From assembly GCA_014377915.1 (NCBI GenBank), contig JACMOT010000451.1, forward strand, positions 1-13,065: a stretch of 13,065 nucleotides of DNA. Direction: 5' to 3'. The notes under the pieces were generated by a model. It saw only the letters and a program-made list of their open reading frames with translations, searched no databases and was not told the origin of the DNA. Position 1 is the first letter of the stretch. Each line of letters begins with the position of its first letter. Origin of the DNA: Tardiphaga sp. GTDB lineage: Bacteria > Pseudomonadota > Alphaproteobacteria > Rhizobiales > Xanthobacteraceae. Positions 7,720 to 13,065 of this stretch are shown piece by piece. A program made the translations under genes and the position numbers.

Positions 7720-8213
7720 GACTGTCTCCTTGCCTGATGTCGTGAGACTGGCAACAAGTTAATACCTCGTAAAGCCCGACGTTCCAGATTAAGCATGGCC
7801 TTTGTGGGATGCTGCCCCGCACAGCGCGCCTTGTTTCCGAAGATGTCTGCCCACTAAAGCCGTTTCGCGAAGCTGATCTGATCCGGGCCATCGGCGAGAT
7901 TTTTTTCGGAATAGGGCGGGGCGTCGATTTCACCGACGTTTTCCAGCGCTCCGAGTTATGCTGCGATGCGGTAGACGCCATCGGCGCGCTTATCTCCTTG
8001 CGTCAAACGCTGCCTCGGCGACACAGCCGAAATCAGCAGCGGGAATTTTCATCACGAAATTGCGTTGTTCGGCTGCGGGTCACGGTTGCCGAGAAATGGG
8101 GTGCCTTGCCCCGGGAAACCAACATAGAGTGGTTCTAACGGAGTCGAATGGCTCCCAATCGACACGCGACAGAGCCCGGACGACTAGATCCGGGCGGCAG
8201 TGAAGAGGATGCG
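7720..8213. other. 494-base stretch with no convincing gene; upstream region of the oxidoreductase gene
   Basis: This is the longest gap in the window. It must hold the promoter of the minus-strand membrane-protein gene (left end) and that of the large oxidoreductase gene (right end). Frames are open on both strands (for example plus 7809-8138, minus 7703-7981), but neither has a convincing ribosome site or overall composition. The plus frame contains CPLKPFREADLIRAIGEIF (7849-7905), which resembles the end of a response-regulator receiver domain (conserved Lys-Pro-Phe then helix 5); nothing before it in that frame matches a receiver. A short imperfect dyad (AACCA at 8117-8121 with TGGTT at 8130-8134) lies upstream of the oxidoreductase. 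No clear -35/-10 pair was found. Confidence 0.5.
8205..8209 (+). promoter_or_regulatory. Ribosome binding site that sets the oxidoreductase start
   Basis: GAGGA lies 4 bases before the ATG at 8214. The upstream in-frame ATG at 8148 has no such site, and its extra 22 residues (rich in Arg, Pro, Gly) do not look like family sequence, so 8214 is preferred. Confidence 0.7.
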
Positions 8214-11200
8214 ATGGGAATCAACCAAGGCCCGATCAGTCACGACCAGAAATATACCCAGGGTTCCGGTCATATCTTTCTGACCGGCATCCAGGCGCTG
8301 GTGCGTCTGCCGATGGCGCAGATCCGCCGTGATCGTGCCGCCGGGCTGAATACCGCCGGCTTCGTGACCGGCTACCGCGGATCGCCGCTCGGTGGCTACG
8401 ACCAGCAATTGATGGCGGCCCGGAAACATCTCGACGAATACGGCGTCAAATTCCAGCCGGGCGTCAACGAGGACCTCGCCGCCACCGCGATCTGGGGCAC
8501 CCAGCAGCTCAACCTCTCTCCCGGCGCCAAATATGATGGCGTGGTCGGGATCTGGTACGGCAAGGGCCCCGGCGTCGATCGTTGCGGCGACGTCTTCCGC
8601 CACGGCAATGCCGCGGGCTCCGCGAAGTTCGGCGGCGTGCTGTGCCTCGCTGGCGACGACCACGGCGCCAAATCCTCCACCGTGCCGCATCAGTCCGACC
8701 ATGCCTTCATCTCCGCGCTGATGCCCTATCTCTACCCGTCGTCGATCCACGAGATGATCGAGATGGGTCTGCTGGGCATCGCGATGTCGCGCTATTCCGG
8801 CTGCTGGGTCGGCATGAAGGTGATCACCGAGACGGTGGAGACCACCGCCGAGATCGACCTCAACAACGAACTCAAGCCGTTCAACATCCCGACCGATTTC
8901 GAGCTTCCCGCCGACGGACTCAATTTGCGCTGGCCCGACGACCGCTACGTCCAGGATCGCCGGCTGCAGGACTACAAGGGGTTTGCCGCGATCGCCTTTG
9001 CGCGCGCCAACCATATCAACCGCATCACCATGGACTCGCCCAACGCGCGCTTCGGCATCATGGCCTCCGGCAAGAGCTACGAGGATGTCCGCCAGGCGCT
9101 GCGCGAACTCGGCATCACCGAGCAGGTCGCGGCGAAAATCGGTCTGCGTCTCTACAAGATCGGGATGCCCTGGCCGCTGGAGCCGGAGGGCGTGCGCCAG
9201 TTCGCGGCGGGTCTGGAGGAGATCTTCATCGTCGAGGAACGCCGCGAGATCGTCGAGAACCAGGTCAAGCAGGAGCTGTTCAACTCGCCCGGCCTGCGTC
9301 CGCGCATCATCGGCAAGATGGACGACCATAACCAGCGCTTCCTGCCCTTCGCCGAGGAGCTGAGCGTGGCCAAGGTGGCGACCTCGTTGGTCGACCGTTT
9401 GCTGGCGATGGAGATCGACCCGGAGATCGCCGCATTGCTGCGTGCCAAGGCCGACTGGTTTCACGGCCGCGACGCCTCGCAGGTACAGGCGGTGGTGCCG
9501 ATCACCCGCACGCCGTATTTTTGCTCGGGCTGCCCGCACAATACGTCGACCAAGGTGCCGGAAGGCAGCCGCGCGCTGGCCGGCATTGGCTGTCACTTCA
9601 TGTCGCTGTGGATGGACCGCTCGACCGAGACCTTCACCCATATGGGCGGCGAGGGCGTGCCGTGGACGGGCATCGCGCCGTTCACCGCCGAGAAGCACAT
9701 TTTTGCCAATCTCGGTGACGGCACTTACTTCCATTCCGGCTCGCTGGCGATCCGGCAATCGATCGCCTCCAAGGCCAACATTACCTACAAGATCCTCTAC
9801 AATGACGCGGTGGCCATGACCGGCGGCCAGAAACATGACGGCGACCTGTCGCCGCAGCAGATCACCTTCCAGTTGCATAGCGAAGGCATCCGCGACATCT
9901 ATCTGGTGTCGGAAAATCCCGACGCCTATCCGGCCTCCGCCATCGCGCCGGGTACCCGGCTGGCGCATCGCGACGAACTCGACGCGGTGATGAAGACGCT
10001 GCGCGAGGTGCCGGGCTGTTCGGCGATCGTGTTCGTGCAGACCTGCGCCGCCGAAAAACGCCGCCGCCGCAAGCGCGGCACGCTGGAGGATCCGCAGCGC
10101 CGCGTCATCATCAATCCCGCGGTCTGCGAAGGTTGCGGCGATTGCTCGGTGCAGTCGAACTGTATTTCGGTGGAGCCGCTGGAAACGCCTCTGGGCCGCA
10201 AGCGCGCCATCAACCAGTCCTCCTGCAACAAGGACTATTCCTGCCTCAAGGGTTTTTGCCCGTCTTTCGTGACCGTCGATGGTGGCAAGATGAAGCGCAA
10301 GGCGCCGGTCGAGCTCGGCAGCATTGGCGAGTTGCCCGAGCCGCTGACGCGGCCCGGCCTCGACCGACCCTATAATGTTGCCGTCGGCGGCGTTGGCGGC
10401 ACCGGCGTGCTGACCATCGGCGCGCTGCTCGGCATGGCCGCGCATATCGAAGGCAAGGCCAGCATGATCCTGGACATGTCCGGCCTGGCGCAGAAGGGCG
10501 GCGCGGTGCTGAGCCACGTCCGGCTCGCCGAGACCACCGAGGAGGTGACCTGCTCACGCATCGTCACCGGCACCGCCGACCTGCTGATCGCCGCCGATGA
10601 GGTGGTGGCGATTGCCAAGGATACGATTGGCCTGTGCGAGGCCGGCCGCACCTACGGCATCGTCAACACCCATCTGATCCCGATCGCCGACTTCGTGCGC
10701 GACCGCGATTTCAATTTTCAGACTCGTCGCGTCAACACCGTGCTGGAAATGTCGCTGCGCAAGGAATCGACCTTCCTCGATTTCACCAAGGCGGCCGAAG
10801 CGCTGCTCGGTGATTCCATCGCCACCAACATGATGATGATGGGCTTTGCCTATCAGCAGGGGCTGCTACCGCTGCGGGGCGCCTCGATCGAGCAGGCCAT
10901 CGAGCTCAATGGCGTCTCCATCAAGATGAACCGGCTGGCGTTCCAGCTCGGCCGCCTCGCCGCCGCCGATCCGGCGCGGCTTGCCGGCATGCTGAATGGC
11001 GCCGACGAGACCGTGGCTGCGAAGACGCTGGATCAGATGTCGCTCGACGAGATCATCGCTCACCGCAGCGCGCTGCTGACCGACTACCAGAACGCCCCGC
11101 TCGCCGCCCGCTATCGCGGATTGGTCGGCGCGGTGCGCGACGCCGCGATCAAGGGCGGCTATGATGACGAATTGCCGCGCGCGGTGGCCATCAACTACGC

Positions 11201-11699
11201 CAAGCTGCTGGCTTACAAGGACGAGTACGAAGTCGCACGGCTATACACCGACGGCAGGTTTGAAAAGCAGGTCGCCGCGCAATTCGAGGGCGACTTCAAG
11301 ATCAAATTCAACCTGGCGCCCCCGATGCTCTCTGGCACGGACGCCTCCGGCCGTCCGAGGAAGCGGGTTTTCGGCGCCTGGATGCTGCCGCTGTTTCGCG
11401 TGCTGGCAGGCCTGCGCGGGTTGCGCGGCACGGCGTTCGACGTGTTCGGCTACAGCGCCGACCGCAGGCTGGAGCGCGACCTGATCGCCGGCTACGAGAA
11501 GGACGTCGCTACCGTACTGGCGTTGCTGTCGCCGCTGACGGTGGATACCGCGGTGGCGTTGCTGTCGCTGCCCGACCAGATCCGCGGTTACGGCCCGGTC
11601 AAGGAGGCGTCCGTCCAGGCCGCGAAACTTCGCTATGCGGAATTGGCGAAAGACCTCGCCAACCCGCCGCCGGCGCCGCGACAGATCGCAGCGGAGTAG
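8214..11699 (+). CDS. Fused indolepyruvate:ferredoxin oxidoreductase family protein (2-ketoacid oxidoreductase)
   Basis: 1161 residues. It oxidatively decarboxylates an aryl- or other 2-keto acid with CoA, giving acyl-CoA and reduced ferredoxin or another acceptor; cytoplasmic. Domain order: thiamine-diphosphate pyrimidine domain (about 15-300; GYRGSPLGGYD 53-63, GVNEDLAATAIWGTQ 83-97, AGDDHGAKSS 146-155); CSGCPHNTS (437-445); diphosphate-binding domain with GDGTYFHSG (501-509) and LYNDAVAMTGGQ (528-539); a cysteine block, Cys638, 641, 644, 650 (CEGCGDCSVQSNC) plus 671, 677, 682, likely Fe-S ligands; gamma-type domain beginning NVAVGGVGGTGVLTIG (721-736) and LAQKGGAVLSHVR (758-770); and a C-terminal extension (about 900-1161) of the DUF6537 kind. 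The archaeal enzyme splits these over IorA and IorB; this one-chain form is typical of proteobacteria and often called indolepyruvate oxidoreductase without proof. Intact, no frameshift. The thiolase gene follows after 173 bases. Substrate uncertain. Confidence 0.93.
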   Translation: MGINQGPISHDQKYTQGSGHIFLTGIQALVRLPMAQIRRDRAAGLNTAGFVTGYRGSPLGGYDQQLMAARKHLDEYGVKFQPGVNEDLAATAIWGTQQLNLSPGAKYDGVVGIWYGKGPGVDRCGDVFRHGNAAGSAKFGGVLCLAGDDHGAKSSTVPHQSDHAFISALMPYLYPSSIHEMIEMGLLGIAMSRYSGCWVGMKVITETVETTAEIDLNNELKPFNIPTDFELPADGLNLRWPDDRYVQDRRLQDYKGFAAIAFARANHINRITMDSPNARFGIMASGKSYEDVRQALRELGITEQVAAKIGLRLYKIGMPWPLEPEGVRQFAAGLEEIFIVEERREIVENQVKQELFNSPGLRPRIIGKMDDHNQRFLPFAEELSVAKVATSLVDRLLAMEIDPEIAALLRAKADWFHGRDASQVQAVVPITRTPYFCSGCPHNTSTKVPEGSRALAGIGCHFMSLWMDRSTETFTHMGGEGVPWTGIAPFTAEKHIFANLGDGTYFHSGSLAIRQSIASKANITYKILYNDAVAMTGGQKHDGDLSPQQITFQLHSEGIRDIYLVSENPDAYPASAIAPGTRLAHRDELDAVMKTLREVPGCSAIVFVQTCAAEKRRRRKRGTLEDPQRRVIINPAVCEGCGDCSVQSNCISVEPLETPLGRKRAINQSSCNKDYSCLKGFCPSFVTVDGGKMKRKAPVELGSIGELPEPLTRPGLDRPYNVAVGGVGGTGVLTIGALLGMAAHIEGKASMILDMSGLAQKGGAVLSHVRLAETTEEVTCSRIVTGTADLLIAADEVVAIAKDTIGLCEAGRTYGIVNTHLIPIADFVRDRDFNFQTRRVNTVLEMSLRKESTFLDFTKAAEALLGDSIATNMMMMGFAYQQGLLPLRGASIEQAIELNGVSIKMNRLAFQLGRLAAADPARLAGMLNGADETVAAKTLDQMSLDEIIAHRSALLTDYQNAPLAARYRGLVGAVRDAAIKGGYDDELPRAVAINYAKLLAYKDEYEVARLYTDGRFEKQVAAQFEGDFKIKFNLAPPMLSGTDASGRPRKRVFGAWMLPLFRVLAGLRGLRGTAFDVFGYSADRRLERDLIAGYEKDVATVLALLSPLTVDTAVALLSLPDQIRGYGPVKEASVQAAKLRYAELAKDLANPPPAPRQIAAE

Positions 11700-11716
11700 G
11701 GCGATAGCCCTGGACG

Positions 11717-11739
11717 CGACGCCGCGCGCAGCGGCGTCG
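11717..11739 (+). terminator. GC-rich hairpin after the oxidoreductase gene (possible terminator or processing site)
   Basis: A perfect 9-base-pair stem (CGACGCCGC at 11717-11725 with GCGGCGTCG at 11731-11739) and 5-base loop GCGCA begin 17 bases after the stop at 11699. There is no T-run, so it is not a canonical intrinsic terminator. A second perfect 7-pair stem (GCCGCGC 11793-11799 with GCGCGGC 11804-11810, loop GTTT) lies before the thiolase gene. Either may end transcription in part or protect mRNA ends, giving unequal expression of the two genes. Confidence 0.4.
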
Positions 11740-11862
11740 TAAAGCCGGGACAGGAAGCCATTCCGCACCGCGAAATCTGCTTCCGCAAACCGGCCGCGCG
11801 TTTGCGCGGCTTGCCAATGTGGTCCCGACGCGCCAAGACTTTCGCGGGAACGAAACACCAGC

Positions 11863-11867
11863 GGAGA
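11863..11867 (+). promoter_or_regulatory. Ribosome binding site supporting a TTG start for the thiolase-like gene
   Basis: GGAGA ends 5 bases before the TTG at 11873. The upstream in-frame GTG at 11819 sits just after a 7-pair hairpin and has no such site, so TTG is the better start. Confidence 0.65.
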
Positions 11868-11872
11868 AATTC

Positions 11873-13021
11873 TTGAGCATCAAAGGCAAGGCGTACATCG
11901 CCGGGATCTACGAGCATCCGACCCGGCATGCACCGGATAAATCGCTTGCACAGCTGCATGCCGAAGTCGCCAAGGGCGCTCTGGAAGATGCCGGACTGAC
12001 GCATAAGGACGTCGACGGTTATTTCTGCGCCGGCGACGCGCCGGGCGGGCTGTGGCCGATGGTCGACTATCTCGGCCTCAAGCCGCGACATGTCGATTCC
12101 ACCGAGACCGGCGGCTGCTCCTACATTATCCATCTCGGCCACGCCGCGCAGGCGATCGCCGCCGGCAAGTGCTCGATCGCGCTGGTGACCCTCGCTGGCA
12201 AGCCGCGCACCAGCGCGATGCCGCCGCGCATACAGGGCGCCGAAGCCGACTTCGAGACCGCGTTCGGTGCCACCACGCACAATGCCTATGGCATGTGTGC
12301 GATGCGTCATATGCACGATTACGGCACCACGAGTGAGCAGCTCGCCTGGATCAAGGTGGCCGCGTCGCATCACGCGCAATACAATCCGTACGCGATGCTG
12401 AAGGATGTCGTGACCGTCGAGGACGTCATCAACTCGCCGATGATCTCCGACCCGCTGCATCGCATGGATTGCTGTGTCGTTTCCGACGGCGGCGGCGCGA
12501 TGATCGTCACCACGGCTGAAATTGCCAGGAGCCTGAAGCGGCCGCTGGTCCGCCTGATCGGCCACGGCGAAGCCATGAAGGGCCCGCGCGGCGGCAAGGA
12601 TCTCGATCTGACCTATTCAGCCGGCGTCTGGTCCGGCCCGCGCGCCTTCGAGGAAGCCGGCGTTACCCCGCAGGACATGAAGTACGCCTCGATCTATGAC
12701 AGCTTCACCATCACCGTGCTGATGCAGCTCGAAGACCTTGGCTTCTGCAAGAAGGGCGATGGCGGCAAGTTCGTGTCCGACGGCAATTTGATTTCCGGCG
12801 TCGGCAAGCTGCCGTTCAATACCGATGGCGGTGGCCTGTGCAGCAACCATCCGGTGAACCGCGGCGGCATGACCAAGATCCTCGAAGCCGTGCGCCAGCT
12901 GCGCGGCGAAGCCCATCCCAAGGTGCAGGTGCCGAATTGCGATCTCGCCATCGCGCATGGCACCGGTGGCCTGCTCGGCGTGCGCCATGCCGCCTCGACC
13001 GCCATTCTGGAGCGCGTGTAA
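11873..13021 (+). CDS. Thiolase-family protein (SCP-x/Ltp2-like acetyl-CoA acetyltransferase or lipid-transfer protein)
   Basis: 382 residues from a TTG start; the product then begins MSIKGKAYIAGIYEHPTR, a natural thiolase N-terminus. Thiolase-fold marks: VDSTETGGCSYIIHLGHA (74-91, Cys82 as candidate nucleophile), SDGGGAMIV (204-212), NTDGGGLCSNHPVNRGGMTK (316-335, His326) and AIAHGTGGLLG (359-369). The last motif replaces the second catalytic cysteine of classical degradative thiolases (C-x-G) with His-Gly, as in the SCP-x/Ltp branch, whose members act as thiolases on branched or sterol acyl-CoA or as retro-aldolases together with a DUF35 protein. Such a partner begins here: its ATG overlaps this gene's TAA by one base (TAATG at 13019-13023), indicating translational coupling. 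The upstream oxidoreductase could supply acyl-CoA, but that is inference. Usually labelled acetyl-CoA acetyltransferase; actual reaction uncertain. Confidence 0.87.
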   Translation: MSIKGKAYIAGIYEHPTRHAPDKSLAQLHAEVAKGALEDAGLTHKDVDGYFCAGDAPGGLWPMVDYLGLKPRHVDSTETGGCSYIIHLGHAAQAIAAGKCSIALVTLAGKPRTSAMPPRIQGAEADFETAFGATTHNAYGMCAMRHMHDYGTTSEQLAWIKVAASHHAQYNPYAMLKDVVTVEDVINSPMISDPLHRMDCCVVSDGGGAMIVTTAEIARSLKRPLVRLIGHGEAMKGPRGGKDLDLTYSAGVWSGPRAFEEAGVTPQDMKYASIYDSFTITVLMQLEDLGFCKKGDGGKFVSDGNLISGVGKLPFNTDGGGLCSNHPVNRGGMTKILEAVRQLRGEAHPKVQVPNCDLAIAHGTGGLLGVRHAASTAILERV

Positions 13022-13065
13022 TGACTGAAGCCAAGAAGTACCCGACCCCGGTCGGAAATCCCGAA
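13021..13065 (+). CDS. Zn-ribbon/OB-fold (DUF35) protein, N-terminal fragment cut by the window end
   Basis: Only 15 codons are visible (MTEAKKYPTPVGNPE). This start, with K/R-x-x-P-x-P and N-P-E, is typical of DUF35 proteins, whose N-terminal helix is followed by a Zn-ribbon (C-x-x-C ... C-x-x-C) and an OB fold. These bind thiolase-like proteins and shuttle or position acyl-CoA. The call rests on the N-terminal pattern and on the position directly after an SCP-x-type thiolase with a 1-base stop/start overlap; the diagnostic cysteines lie beyond the window. Confidence 0.68.
   Translation, partial: MTEAKKYPTPVGNPE

Noticed and set aside
8184..10517. 777-residue open frame on the minus strand opposite the oxidoreductase gene
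   Set aside because: Composition is typical of an antisense shadow of a GC-rich gene (many His, Arg, Gln, Asp, no recognisable domain), while the plus strand has clear family motifs throughout.
11633..12565. 310-residue minus-strand open frame opposite the thiolase-like gene
   Set aside because: Antisense shadow without family motifs; the plus strand shows conserved thiolase signatures.

Overview
The window reads as the chromosome of a GC-rich alphaproteobacterium, most likely a Bradyrhizobium/Rhodopseudomonas-type member of the Nitrobacteraceae. This rests on codon use (long open shadow frames opposite every real gene), the small exported GCG...CRP protein, a palindromic repeat of the kind common in those genomes, and the gene families present. 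The assignment is by inspection; no database search was run.

Layout. 1-736: 3' end of a propionyl-CoA carboxylase beta subunit (+). 832-1530: exported hydrolase-like protein (+). 1575-1654: a pair of inverted palindromic repeats. 1662-1964: HigA-type antitoxin without a toxin (-). 1994-3576: two-gene minus-strand unit, cysteine hydrolase followed by a GlxA-type AraC regulator, with a 4-base ATGA overlap. 3710-4954: exported glycerophosphodiester phosphodiesterase-like enzyme (-). 5084-5109: intrinsic terminator, then a 91-residue exported protein with two GCGPGF...GRCRP modules (-). 5565-6569: exported alpha/beta hydrolase (-). 6794-7480: formyltransferase-like protein (+), meeting tail to tail at a shared CTAG a small His-rich single-pass membrane protein (7477-7719, -). 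7720-8213: about 490 bases with no convincing gene. 8214-11699: fused 1161-residue indolepyruvate:ferredoxin oxidoreductase-family enzyme (+). 11873-13021: thiolase-like protein from a TTG start (+). 13021-13065: start of a DUF35/Zn-ribbon OB-fold protein (+), cut by the window edge.

How the genes may work together. The clearest metabolic group is at the right end. A 2-ketoacid oxidoreductase that makes acyl-CoA is followed by a thiolase-like protein whose stop overlaps the start of a DUF35 protein. DUF35 proteins are known partners of SCP-x/Ltp2-type thiolases and of archaeal thiolase/HMG-CoA synthase, so the last two genes probably encode one complex acting on acyl-CoA. Whether the oxidoreductase feeds it is inference. 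The left edge also concerns acyl-CoA (propionyl-CoA carboxylation), but lies far away and need not be related. The middle is a set of mostly single-gene units, four of them with signal peptides (exported hydrolases and a small Cys-containing protein). No mobile element, CRISPR array, tRNA or rRNA was seen. Nothing here is clearly a new system; the best leads are the oxidoreductase/thiolase/DUF35 group, the orphan antitoxin and the unexplained 7720-8213 gap.
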